Positions 36,999 through 48,295 of a DNA stretch of 64,000 nucleotides are shown here, piece by piece. Every line of letters begins with the position of its first letter. The stretch's first letter is position 1. Location: contig CM059587.1 of assembly GCA_030407085.1 (NCBI GenBank), forward strand, positions 71,413,001 through 71,477,000. Reading direction: 5' to 3'. A model generated the notes under the pieces. That model did not search any database. It was not told the DNA's origin and saw only the letters and a program-made list of their open reading frames with translations. This stretch comes from Trichopria drosophilae. Taxonomy: Eukaryota > Arthropoda > Insecta > Hymenoptera > Diapriidae. The position numbers and the translations under genes were made by a program.

Positions 36999-37738
36999 GA
37001 CTGCCGCATCCCGTGTGTTTTGATGCCGCTAGATGGCCTTTGCAGCTTTATTCTTCGACCCCGTGGCTCCCGTTATTGAAGTGGATTTTCATTTGGTCAT
37101 TAGAAGGACCGTCGGGCGTCAAAATATTATAATAGATAATACATCTCGTATACGCACGTGTATCCACTGTTAGAAATTTCTGTAGTAATTTTCTGAAACA
37201 TGTAACCGAAGCTTTTTACGGTTACCGTTTCAGAATTTTAGGAAACATGAACAGAAATTTCGGAAACGGTAACCGTAAAAAAGCTTCGGTTACACGTTTC
37301 AGAAAATTTTGTTACAGTTTCAGAATTTTCAATTACATTAACAGAATAGTATAAGGGGAGTAAAATTTGTTTGCTTTATCATATTTTTTTGTGTTTCTAT
37401 GATTTATTGTCCTTAGTTTGGGGATTAGAAGGCTACCCTATTATTAGAAACAGAAAATTTAATAAAAACAACACTGTTTTATAAATGTGCATCAACACTG
37501 AAAGAAATCGTATGTAGATTTTACCTAAGTTGGTCAAGTAAAATCTGCCGAACTGAAAACTAAGTAAAATTTGCCGAACTTATTCAGCACATATTAGTTA
37601 ACTACTTATGTAACAGTTCCCGAAATTCTATTAAGTAGATATTGCTGAAAAACTAAGTAATAATTACTTGACTATCTTTTTATATGAAATCAGTGATTTT
37701 CTACTGCAAATATATAAAGATATAGACATAGTATATAA

Positions 37739-37982
37739 GGGTGCGGGTTGAAAAACCGACAAATCCAAAAGCCGATAGGTTAAAATAACGACAGCCAAGA
37801 AACTGACAATCGAAAAGCCGACACTCAAAACACCGACAAATAAAAAAATTACTGTGCTTGTCCATGTGTCTATATTTTTATGTGTCGGCTTTTTGACTGT
37901 CGGCTTTTCGACTGTCGGATTTATGACTGTCGGTTTTTTGACCTGTCGGCTTTTTGATCTGTCGGTTTTTCGACCCGCACCC
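37739..37982. mobile_element. ACCGAC-motif MITE (copy Z2)
   Basis: A 244-bp relative of the 889-1482 element, with ends GGGTGCGGGTTGAAAAACCG and the complement of GGGTGCGGGTCGAAAAACCG. It shares the central TGTCTATATTTTTATGTGTC segment with the other copies. It sits 7 bp from copy Z3. Confidence 0.7.
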
Positions 37983-37989
37983 GTTTGTT

Positions 37990-38188
37990 GGGTGCGGGTC
38001 AAAAAACCGACAGGTCAAAAAACCGACAATCGAAAAGCCGACAGTCAAAAAACCGACACTTCAAAAAATGATAGTCCACATGTCGATGCGTCTATTTTTC
38101 TATATGTCGGCTTTTTGACTGTCGGCTTTTCGATTGTCGGTATTCTGACTGTCGGTTTTGTGACCTGTCGGTTTTTTGACCCGCACCC
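37990..38188. mobile_element. ACCGAC-motif MITE (copy Z3)
   Basis: A 199-bp copy, ends GGGTGCGGGTCAAAAAACCG and its complement. The left flank cGTTTGTT and right flank aGTTTGTT match at 7 of 8 positions, consistent with the 8-bp duplication at copy Z1. Z3 therefore landed next to Z2. Confidence 0.7.
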
Positions 38189-38335
38189 AGTTTGTTTACT
38201 CACGATATGTCTCAGCGTCCTATATTACCAACCGATCCAACTGATTTGAACGCGAACTCAGCTGAACTATAATTACATATATTTATATATAATTTCAAAC
38301 CCACCTTTTATTATTATATACTCGAGTAAAATTTA

Positions 38336-41300
38336 CAAGACAGCTGTTTGTCCGGTTTTAGCAGATGTCGGTAATTCGGTATAGATTTTGTAATTATTAA
38401 CGAATTATATGAATTGTTGAAACTAATTATTCGAGTATTAATATTTTATCATTGTTTTTATTTGACTGGTTAATAACTTATGTCAAATGAAAACTCGTGC
38501 ATTTATATCCCATTCCTATACAATTGCAATTATAATTAAATAAAATAGATGTCTAGTGACATAAAACACGGTATAGTATATCATATATTGAGAAAATTAC
38601 AACCCATAAGTACATGGCTATGGATTTTATTGTCGTAATGACGTGAGTATATACATAATGAGTTTCTGTTTGTTTGATTACTCGTCTTGAACATATTTTT
38701 GTGTACATCTAATTTTATTCTTTTTTTAACGTGGATACAAAATAAGTAGTGAAAAATCTGTAGCAAAATGTTTTTGATGATATGTTTCATAAGAATTTTC
38801 GTTTGTCCATATAATGCACTTAAATATTATTCGTGTTCTTTACTTATGTACATAACATTCACATAGGCTTACATTTACATAATATTCATAAGAGAGACAA
38901 TTAAACAAATGTAAATTATGATTATATGTATATATTTATATATCTGGAAGCAATATGTTAAGATGTTACAGTCAAGACGAGTATGGATATTATTTTTGTT
39001 GTCGCAATGGGAACTGTCATTTACAATAATATTTATAAGAGAGGCAATTAGACAAATATCTAAAAGCAATATGTCAAGAAAGTTACAGTCGATAAGAGTA
39101 ATGAATATGAATTTTGTTATCGCAGTGACAGTTTTCATTGTAGAGTCAAACAATTTTTTCCTTTTAAATCACTACGAACCCAGTTTAATGTTTCTTTCTA
39201 GTTTATTTCTGATATTTGATCACACATTTAGTTTTAAAACATGTAATTGAAAACAAATTAACAATAAATGATTAATACCAAATTAGATTCCCACTTTATT
39301 CAGTAATGTGCAAAAACCTGAGTCGAGCTTAAAATTCTTATGATTTGGTTTTGCATTTTTGAGCATGATAATGACAACCGATTGATTTGAAACAAATTTC
39401 ACCAGCTTCGTGCCATCAAAACGTATCCAAAATCATGGTTATAGCCTAATTTCATAGTACATTTACATTTCTTGCCTTAGTGTCGAGTCAAACAATTTTC
39501 TCCTAAATCAATATGAACCTGATATGTGCACACACACATATATATATATAATGAAAAAAAAAATATATATATACATATATATAATGACAGTTACCATTGC
39601 GACAACAAAACTCATATCCATACTCATTTTGACTGTAACATCTTAACATATTGCTTGCAGATATATAAATATATACCTATATAAGTATATACCTATATAT
39701 ATTACCTAATTTGTCTAATTGTCTCGCTTATGAATATTATTGTAAATGTAAGACTATGTGAATGTTATATCTAACGCTTTATATTTTCCTCACTAAAAAT
39801 CAGCAAACGAATATATATAAATAAGGAACACGTATAATATTTGAGTGCATTATATGGACAAACGAAAATTTTTATTAAACTCGTATCCTCATACATATCA
39901 TCAAAAACATTTAGCTACATATTTTTCACTACTTATGTTGTATGTATATTGAAAAAAGATAAAATTAGATGCACACAAAAATATGTTTAATACGAGTAAT
40001 CAAACAAACAGAAACTGTCATTACGACAACAAAATTCATAGCCATGTACTTATGGGGTGTAATTTTCTCAATATGTGATATACTATACCGTGTTTCACGT
40101 TCCTAGACATCTATTTTATTTAATTATAATTGTAATTGTATAGGAATGGGAATATGTGATATGAATGCATGTGTTTTCATTTGACATAAGTTAACCTCAA
40201 ATCTTTATTTGAGTTATTAACCAGTCACATAAAAACAATGATACAATACTAATACTCGAACAATTAGGTTCAACAATTCATATAATTCATTAATAATTGC
40301 AAAATATATGGGCAAATCTCTAGAACTTTTAAACTGTGGAGTCCTGTGACACTACTTGAACGTCATTGCTTTCACACAAATGCTATATTTTTTTTATACA
40401 TCAAGATATCATAAATAAAAAGCTTGATGAATTTCGAAGTCGCTCGACGTTACAGAGACGCTCTATAATTATTTATAGATAAAAAAATAATGAAATTTCA
40501 TGCGTCCCTTGCATGTTTTTTTTACTCTTATGAGTATTGTATTTGCGCCGTGTGAGTTAACCTTGTGTTTTTTGCGCGAAATGGAGGCAAACATCTCATA
40601 AAGCAATATATTCATATGAATTATATGTGCCACACATATAATTGTATAGAGTGAGCCTACAGTACCCGTTCCCTTGAATTTCGTAAATTCTAAACTTATT
40701 TAAACTTGTTTATTTATTATCCGCGCCGTCTTAGAAATCGAATATTTATTGTTTTTGGTTATTAAAGGACACAATAATAAAGTGTTTGACACTTTACTCA
40801 TTTGTGTGCGCCTTAAACTGTTGATGTTATACAAGTATAAACATACATTCCAACAACGTGCCAATTTCAGAAAATTAACTATTTTTCGTGGCACATTCAA
40901 AATATCGCCAAAATCAAGTTGTTGTTCGGTGTGCTGGTAAGTAAATACCTTATATAAGTATGTAAAGTACGCGGCATTCTTATATTTTACATATTTTCAA
41001 AGTTATTGAAAGAACTATTTATAAAGTCGTAATTTAACGATGAATTAAACACTGTAAGCTTAGTAATATTGTGGTCAGAAACTAAAAGTATGTTTATTCA
41101 GATAAAATTTGGTGTTCTTTATGTGTTTAAAGAAAAACAATTCTTTATTATACTTCTTTAAGCACTGTGTTTCAAATTAGAGCTATTGTAAAACAAAATA
41201 TGTATTTCGAGTCTATGTATAAGTGATAACCCGGGAAAAAATGAATCATATATGGATACCATTCTTCAACTCTCACATAAGTGATATTTTTAAAAAATTG

Positions 41301-41594
41301 GGCGGAAATGCGTTATTTAATTATTAACCTTTCAAAAAATCAAAATTTCAAGCTCATCCCGGTGGTCAATATTTTGGACATTGTACCGCAAAGTTTTAAT
41401 GCCGTTGAGTAAAAAGGATGCACGAGCGTACATTTTTACTTCTTATGTAGATATGAATACATATACCCAACGCCAATGTTGTGCTTGAAGTTTAAAAAAA
41501 AAATTTATTGAGAGGCTGAAATTTAAAAGTTCCAGAGATTTGCCCATATACCGAATTACCGACATCTGCTAAAACCGGACAAACAGCTGTCTTG
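38336..41594. mobile_element. Large foldback element A, inserted in Y
   Basis: Ends CAAGACAGCTGTTTGTCCGG and their exact complement, with TA on each side (38334-38335, 41595-41596). 38336-39030 is mirrored by 39585-40304 plus the last 48 bp, giving arms of about 700 bp. The left arm carries a tandem duplication of about 150 bp (GCAATATGTTAAGATGTTAC and GCAATATGTCAAGAAAGTTA units). The central part has AT microsatellites (39535-39585). The right arm is interrupted by element B. Open frames in it are arm artefacts. Confidence 0.65.
40309..41546. mobile_element. Inverted-repeat element B, inserted in foldback A
   Basis: TGGGCAAATCTCTAGAACTT at the left and its complement with one change (GTTCCAGAGATTTGCCCA) at the right, flanked by TATA at 40305-40308 and 41547-41550. 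The uninterrupted left arm of A gives the empty site (TCTATACCG on the complementary reading), confirming the insertion point. It is 1,238 bp, has a terminal repeat of about 28 bp and no credible open frame. The TSD is TATA or TA. Confidence 0.65.
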
Positions 41595-42199
41595 TATGTT
41601 TCGATGCAGTGATGTGCTCTGGCTCGGCAATATTTGCCGAAGTTATTAAGTAAAATCTACAGAAAAGTTGTTACTCAAGTCATTAAGTAGATTTTCTAGA
41701 TTTTGTTCAGCAAATATTACCGAAGTGACTATGTAAATGTTACATAATGGTGGTTACTTAACTTCTTCGGCAAATTTTACTTGAGTTTTCGGCAGAACTT
41801 ACTAACAAATTCTTTCGGTGAAGGTAGAAAAAATACGATATATATATATATAGAATCGACATTATACAATTCAACAATATTCGGATAACACTCGTTATAC
41901 CCAGTAGGGTATAACCATCAGTAGATAGTTGACCGAGGGATCCTTTATAACCGAATGAAAATTCCATTTCTGCGATGGGTGCGCGACCGCACCTAGCGAC
42001 TACAAATCAAAGTAATGTCACCGTGTTTCACTGTTTCCTTTTGAATTTTCTGTAACAGTTTCGTAATTTTCTGTTACAGTTTTGTAATTTTCTGATAATA
42101 TAACGTAATGGTACTTTCTGTTACCGAATTTAGTAAAATTCTGTTACTTCGGTAACATAAAAGTATCCGAAATTTCTGAACATTTTTAACAGTGTCCAT

Positions 42200-44170
42200 A
42201 GACTAGTTACACGACATTGAAATTTGTGTGTAGAATGGCATTGCATAATACATTTTTTAACTGGCTGGAGTGTGACATTCACAAACTTAGCGCAGTATTG
42301 ATTTTTTGTTTTTCTCTTTGTTTCCTTGTTTATCTTAAACAAAGAACGAAAGGAGAAAAGTGGACTTTTCATATGCTACGATATATATATAGTTTACAAA
42401 TATTTTTAAAAAGTAAATATTGACTCCTTTCCATATTTGTTACAACAATTTCTTATACAATTTCTCTCACTGAAGGTAGTAATTTTCTGAAAATAGTTGA
42501 GTCTATTTGTTTATTATGATCAGTTGCATTTTGAATCATGAAACAATTTTTTGTTTAAAATATTTTTAAACAAAATACAACAGTTGAAAACTGTAGTGAA
42601 AATGTCAATTCAGGACAATGGGGTTAATGGGAATGAAAATTGTGTTAAACAACGACAGCATGTATACGTGACTTATAAAATATTCTTTGATTAGAAATAA
42701 AAAATACAAATTCTATCCTGTTTAAAGTAGACAATTACTTTACAGTAGTATAATAAAAAAAAATATTTTTTTTGTAACACAAACATATTTCGAAACAATT
42801 ATTTTTATTCTTTCAGACTAAAGAATGTTAAATCATTTTCTATTGTTCCACTTTTGGAATAACTTTTTATGAGCCATTTTTATTCAAGTGAATATGTTTT
42901 ATTCTCGAAATAACAAAAAAGAACATGGACAATGGAAAGTGTCCGAATAATTTGAGTTTCATCACATACGCTGCATACGTACGTTTTATGGCCCTATATA
43001 TTTTTGCTAGTGACACTTCACCAAAAGGAATGAATATTCTATTTGTCTCGTTGGCAGGGTGAGTTCACACGTTTTTTACAGGCACACTTTAAACGTTCCC
43101 GTCTAGTGTACGATTTAAACCGTTCTAAAAACTTCAGTTCCATCCTCAAATATTGAATAATTCTTATACTTTTTTAACAATTGAAAAAATGGTAATAATA
43201 TTGTTCTTGACGCTTAAGGGTACCTTGTAATTTGATATATTTGTAGAATTCAACAGGCAGCTACGTTTTGATACGGAGTATAATCTCAATAAACTTGGTT
43301 TTTATCATCCCTTTGTAATCCGGGTTATAAGAGTTGAATTCCATGTAATCTCGTAGCTGCCGTTTAAAGCGTATTACCGAAGTAATGTAATTTTGTAATG
43401 CGGATTATTTTTTCTTTTGATACTGCTAATGTATGGAAAGTCTTAATTAATTAACTTTTGAAATTTACGATACGATGCAAAAGTCCATGACTTATGACTA
43501 TTTTATTGTTCCCAAGTTTATTTGTGCATTATTTTTAAATATTTTTAACTTTAAACATTTTTTTCTCCTGTATTTTCAGGCCGAAACTAATTTTTTATGT
43601 TTTTTTGACACTTAAAAAAGTAATTTTTGTTGCACTTTATGAGGCTATACTATAGCAAAAAATTAAGTTAACCGATCCAAAGTAACGCTGTTTTATCATT
43701 GTAATTTTTACATATCATATTTTCCAAAATATAAACTTAAAATAACTCCAAACCATTTTAAAATGATTAACAACATAATCATTGTTTACTACACATTCCA
43801 TTTAAATGCAAGATTAACGTATTTTGTGAAACCGCATGTTAAACACGATATCAGTAATTAATGATGGCAGTACATTAACTATATGAAACATTAAATGTTC
43901 GAAAAACGGTAATAAAATTAGCAGTGCAGAATGTACGTAACACGATACATATGAAATACTTTAAATATTTTTATAAATTGCTGCAGAAAATCTCAATAAT
44001 ATAATTAATTAAATAACTTCCAGCATTTGTAACATTTTAATTGCATTTACTTATACTTAAACAGCGAAACATTTCGATTAATTATCTTAACGAATTGAAT
44101 CAATGCTTTTAACCAGTGGAAGATTATTTGTTATTTTTTTACAAATTTTCTAATTTTAGAATATGAATCT
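42200..44170. other. Giant intron, AT-rich, no supported gene
   Basis: No element boundary or exon is seen. Overlapping frames at 42130-42423 have no coding bias. Confidence 0.5.
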
Positions 44171-44177
44171 GAATAAA

Positions 44178-44381
44178 GTGGAGTCCCGGTATATTTACCG
44201 ACTCGGTTCCTCGCCTTCCCTTCCCGTCTCTTTATATTTATCAAAAGAAGGGGAGCGCCGCTCCTCCTACTCCCCTCAGCCATGATCGTGACGTAATGAC
44301 GTCACAGCAGGCCCTTCTCGAGGCCCCAACCCGCAAGGTGGGGGGAAAAAAGAACGGCGATAAGTAAATATAACCAGACAC
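44178..44381 (-). mobile_element. pogo/Tigger-like MITE (copy P3), truncated
   Basis: Reverse-oriented relative of 4732-4991, with GGAGTCCCGGTATATTTACC at the left and homology through the TGACGTCA core (44297-44304). It stops at AAATATAACCAGAC without the second terminal repeat, so one end is lost. Confidence 0.65.
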
Positions 44382-44504
44382 TTTGTTTTTCACGTTTACT
44401 TTTAGGGTAAAATTTAAAAGGACTAACTTTACTATTTAAAAAGTAACCCTTTAAATTGCATATTTAAATCTACTAATAAAATGCAAAGTAAGTTAATCAT
44501 ATTC

Positions 44505-44996
44505 AATAGTATTTTTCGATACTAGTGCGTAAAATACGATTTTTCGCACCGTTTTTAACATGCGATTAGATAGGGCGGTGCGTAAAATCGAATTCTTACG
44601 CACGCGTGTCGAACGGTATTTTTCGATATACTATGCGTAAAATTTGTGCGCCGTTTTTTGTGGGTCAAATATGATGTTACGCACGTGTGATGACCGCGGC
44701 GCACGAGTGCCCGGCGCAGCCGGGCAGCACGAGAGAGCCCCGGTCAGCAGTAGTGCGTAAAATCGTATTTTACGCACTAAAAACGGTGCGTAAAATCAAA
44801 TTTTACGCATAGTATATCGAAAAATAATTTTATGTACGTCTTTTCGGTGCGTAATGTAAACTTGTGCGTAAAGTAAACTTTACGCACTCGATTATACTTT
44901 ACGCACGAAAAAGCCGTACCTAAACAATATTTCGGCATACGTGTGTGTGTGTGTGTAAAGTTCTTTACGCATACGCCCCTGTATCGAAAACTACTA
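44505..44996. mobile_element. Inverted-repeat element rich in TGCGTAAA motifs
   Basis: Ends AATAGTATTTTTCGAT (44505-44520) and the complement of AATAGTAGTTTTCGAT (44981-44996). About 14 copies of GCGTAA or TTACGC occur in both orientations. The centre has a GC-rich hairpin (CCCGGC-GCA-GCCGGG) and an inverted GTGCGTAAAATCG pair. A (GT)n tract is at 44941-44954. No TSD is recognised. The open frame on the minus strand is an artefact. Confidence 0.55.
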
Positions 44997-45037
44997 TTAA
45001 GTTTAGGTTCCATGTTACTACAGGGTACAAATACACA

Positions 45038-45400
45038 CTGAGGGAAATATTTAATAAATTGAGCTAATTGATTAGTTACCCAGTGGGGAGCAATTATTTT
45101 GTAGTTTTAAGACGCATTTAGTTGAGACAATTAAACGAATTTTAGATTAATCGGATTAACGAGATATAGGTTAAAACTACTAATAATTTAGTTACTATTA
45201 TGTAATTTAACATTTAGTTAAATTTACTGTTCAATAAGTTTTGAGTAACGCATATAAAAATCTGTTTTTCAGTTTACAAAATAAATTTCTATAAATTTCT
45301 GTACATTCGTTACGTTATTGTAACGATTTGTGATGTTTAAAAATCCCCTTGAAGTAGATTAACTTATTAAATTTAACTAATATAGTTCAAGTTAATGTAA
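45038..45400. repeat. CACTG-ended repeat with TTAGTTAAA motifs
   Basis: It starts CACTGAGGGAAATATTT, very like the CACTGAAAGAAAT end of element Y. It then carries TTAGTTA, TTAATCGG, TTTAGTTAAATTTA and their complements up to about 45400. The right end is not identified. Confidence 0.4.
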
Positions 45401-45883
45401 ACCTTTTTTACATTATTTTATAAATGTAACACCATTCTGTGAAATATTAATAAAGCTGACAATTATTAATGAAAGAGAATCATGTTAGACTTGAACTCGT
45501 GCTCTATTTCGTCTTGCGAAATAAAAAATGCTGCATAAGATATACTGTAATTCCAGTGCGTAACGTCGTGGAAATGTGGAATGGCTATATTCGAGCTAAT
45601 TAAACCCACTATTTCGCGTAATGAATGGCTCGCGACGTAGTTGTGTTTTGATCAAATCTGTCATTCTTTCGAAAATAGTATTCGAAATGCATTGTTTCAC
45701 TTAGGTGTTGGTTTCACCTAGTCATTTTTCTAATTATTTCCTAAGAGAAACGTAATTTATTGTTCCTAATACCTACCATAAAATGTTTGGTATAAAAAAT
45801 ATCTACATTTTCGGAAGTTATGAGTATCAGAATATTATCAGGTACTGTCCCATGATTTAAAAAACAATCCACGAATAATAAGT

Positions 45884-46033
45884 GAGGAGCGGGCCAAAAA
45901 ACCGACAGGTTAAAAAACTGACAATCAAAAACTGTCTATTTTTGTATGTGTCAGCTTTTTGATTGTCGACTTTTGAACTGTCGGTTTTTTGATCTGTGGG
46001 CTTTTTAATTTGTCGGCTTTTCGATCAACACGC
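45884..46033. mobile_element. ACCGAC-motif MITE (copy Z4), degraded
   Basis: GGAGCGGGCCAAAAAACCGA at the left, GTCGGCTTTTCGATCAACAC at the right, and the conserved central TGTCTATTTTTGTATGTGTC identify a short, diverged member of the 889-1482 family. Confidence 0.6.
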
Positions 46034-46332
46034 CGATTGTAAAGCTTTTCTATTTTTCGCACATTTTACACTTTTTTAACGAATGACATAAAAAAATTGA
46101 ACCATTGATCAGTAACAATTCATTTTTTGGTACTGAAGGTTACCCCACTGAAGTGAACTTCTATAACTAGGTTCACTGTTTTATTCTATACCTGCTTAAA
46201 ATTCATGGAATAATTTATCCGTTATCGGTGAAAATCTGTATTTAAAATTTAGCACATAAGTTAAAACCGATTTGATATTGAAAATTTTAGTGAAGTTTTA
46301 CTCATGAAACGGCGTTGTTACCGTATTATCCA

Positions 46333-46372
46333 AATAACCGTACTCACCTGAAACACAGAAAAATGGAAGAGG
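46333..46372 (-). other. Recursive splice site (ratchet point, zero-length exon)
   Basis: Read on the minus strand this is a pyrimidine-rich tract (CCTCTTCC, then TTTTTCTGTGTTT) followed by CAG|GTGAGTA, with the junction between 46348 and 46347. A strong 3' splice site abutting a strong 5' splice site is the signature of recursive splicing in very long insect introns: the acceptor is used first, then the regenerated GTGAGT donor removes the rest. It lies on the same strand as exons A-D, about 24.8 kb upstream of exon A. This is the best such match I found on the minus strand between exon A and the window end. Confidence 0.6.
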
Positions 46373-46960
46373 TTAATTTAAATACGCAATTGTCTACTAT
46401 TGTATATAGTTAAATAATAGTTCTCCACTATGTTTTCGTATTAAGTAATGAGGGAGTAAAGTCTAGTAAATAATGCACTGATAAATAACTTATTTCCGGT
46501 TCGTTAATCAATAAGTAATTTAATGAGGTATCGTAACTAACATGTTACTGGAACTAATTGATTTACATGAAATACATTTAATTCTATACGGTTGTCATTG
46601 AAATGTGTTAAGTGATTTTTCTCGTTTTGCTAACTACACTATTCCTTCTACGATTTTAAACAAAAATGTAATGATACAAACTATGAAGGCTGTTATGAAT
46701 ATTAATTTGCGCATCAAACATTATGATGTATTGTTTGAACAATTGCAAGAATTAAGAAGTATGATGTAACCTTCTATCGGAAAATATGTAAAATCCAACC
46801 ATTCTAAACTCAAATTTAACAAATACAAGATTTGTCTCATACCTCTTAATGGTAAAAACACGCTAAATATTTAGCGATATATTGAATAATTCTTTGTTTC
46901 TATGCTTATTAATAACATATATCTAAATAAGGTAGCTAGTTTTCAATTTTTACTGTTTAA

Positions 46961-47922
46961 CCCTTTGCGGCATGGTGGTATAGAATCTATACACCTATTT
47001 ATTCACCGTTTTTCGTTTTTAAGTCAAAATTTGATCTATTCTTTCGTTTTTTTTGTTATTTTAATATCGTAACATGTCAAAGAACCTGAAATTATATGCT
47101 GTTAGTCAATTTTTGCTGCAAATTTGTTGATATACACAAATAAGTACTGAAAAATATCACTGTTTTCAAGAAAAAAGTATTACTGGGAAAAGTATTTAAC
47201 GTATTTTTGCAACCTATAATATACTAGGGTTTTCGAGGTCGCTGATAAAGAATCCGGACTCAGATTTTCAAAATTCAAGATGGCGGATCCATTACGTTGG
47301 ACCAAATTCAGAAAAAGTTACTTTATCAAGCTGAAACTGGATACTCGGGGTTTTTTACGGTCGCTGATCACAAATCCAGCGTCAGATATTGAAAATTCAA
47401 AATGCTTGATCCAATGGTGCGGACCAAATTCCAAAAATAGTTACCATGTGCTCCTCGTTCGTGTCTCCGGTTTCGGCTGAATGCGGTAGTTACACACCGG
47501 ATCTTTTATTCTTTTTACCCTAATCACCATTCATTTCATGAATTTGGTTAGCCAAGTTAGAATCGCCATTTCGAATTTTCAATATCTGAGGATGTATTTG
47601 TGATCAGTGACCCTAAAAACCCCCGAGTACCCAGTTTCAGCTACATCAAGTAACTTTTTTTTAATTTGGTCCGCCATATTGAATTCGCCATTTTGAATTT
47701 TCAATATCTGAGGCTGTATTTGTGATCAGCGACCGTAATAAACCCCGAGTATCCAGTTTCAGCTTGACAAGTAACTTTTTCCGAATTTGGTCCGACGTAA
47801 TGGATCAGCCATTATTGAATTTTGAAAATCTGATTCCGGATTCGTGATCAGCGACACCGCAAACCCCTGAGTAACCAGTTTCAGCTGTTTTCCGCGAAGA
47901 GAAAAATGTATGCTTCAAAGGG
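46961..47922. mobile_element. TTAA-flanked piggyBac-like MITE with internal repeats
   Basis: TTAA at 46957-46960 and 47923-47926 brackets ends CCCTTTGCGGCATGG and the complement of CCCTTTGAAGCATAC. TTAA duplication and the CCCTTTG start are hallmarks of piggyBac. The 962-bp interior has roughly 115-bp units containing GATGGCGGATCCATTACG and GGTCGCTGATCACAAATCC: two in one orientation (47225-47450) and three in the other (47530-47880). The open frame at 47280-47480 is part of these units. Relics occur at 2525, 14880 and 18650. Confidence 0.7.
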
Positions 47923-48126
47923 TTAAGTAAGAATATGATATTAACGGAATATCCTGAAACAAATCAACAATCATACAACTACGTGATTTCCGTCATACTA
48001 GATTAAATATAAATAATATTCTCTTTTTACTATTTAAATACAGTATGTATGCTTTATAATGAACAAAGGTGGAAAAATAGATATTATTTATTGTTTATTA
48101 ACCGTGTTTAAATATTTTAAATCTGG

Positions 48127-48188
48127 TTATGCAAACTGGCTAGTGCGGAAAATTTGAAGGTTCCGGGTACGATTCCCGGCACGGGGCT
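48127..48188 (+). repeat. tRNA-like sequence (SINE or tRNA pseudogene)
   Basis: A perfect T-arm stem, CCGGG-TACGATT-CCCGG (48163-48179), follows an A-box-like TGGCTAGTGCGG (48137-48148), but the anticodon arm is missing or degenerate. Not a functional tRNA; probably the head of a tRNA-derived SINE. Confidence 0.45.
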
Positions 48189-48295
48189 AATTTTCAAAAT
48201 GTTTGAAAATTAAATAATTCATGAATATTTAGATTTTCGTTCAGCATAAGGCCTTACATAATATCACATGTTTACTTAAATTAACCTTGTATTCA

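Larger units (their letters stand above)
37496..41820. mobile_element. CACTA-like element Y, inserted in X
   Basis: The left end CACTGAAAGAAATCG (37496) pairs with the right end AAATTCTTTCGGTG (41820; complement CACCGAAAGAATTT). AA flanks both sides (37494-37495, 41821-41822). 37530-37680 and 41625-41815 are dense in AAGTAAAATTTGCCGAA and AACTAAGTAA words in both orientations. The interior holds the Z2/Z3 pair and foldback A. Without those, Y would be roughly 600 bp and non-coding. Confidence 0.5.
37165..42194. mobile_element. CACTA-like element X, outermost of a nest
   Basis: The left end CACTGTTAGAAATTTC (37165) pairs with the right end AACAGTG (42194; complement CACTGTTAAAAATG). Both sides are flanked by TC (37163-37164, 42195-42196). 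37203-37295 and 42030-42190 are filled with TTCTGTTAC, GTAACCG and TTCAGAA words in both orientations, as subterminal repeats. Removing the inner element Y leaves about 700 bp. The two halves could instead be separate solo copies; the matched ends and TC duplication favour one element. Confidence 0.45.

Noticed and set aside
37664..38249. Val/Thr/Lys repeat-like frames
   Set aside because: They are translations of the ACCGAC-motif MITEs Z2 and Z3.
38581..39250. Open frames with recurring DNKIH/DNK peptides
   Set aside because: They come from the duplicated units in the arms of foldback element A.
47280..47480. 66-codon frame starting MADPLRW
   Set aside because: It lies wholly in the 115-bp units of a TTAA-flanked MITE.
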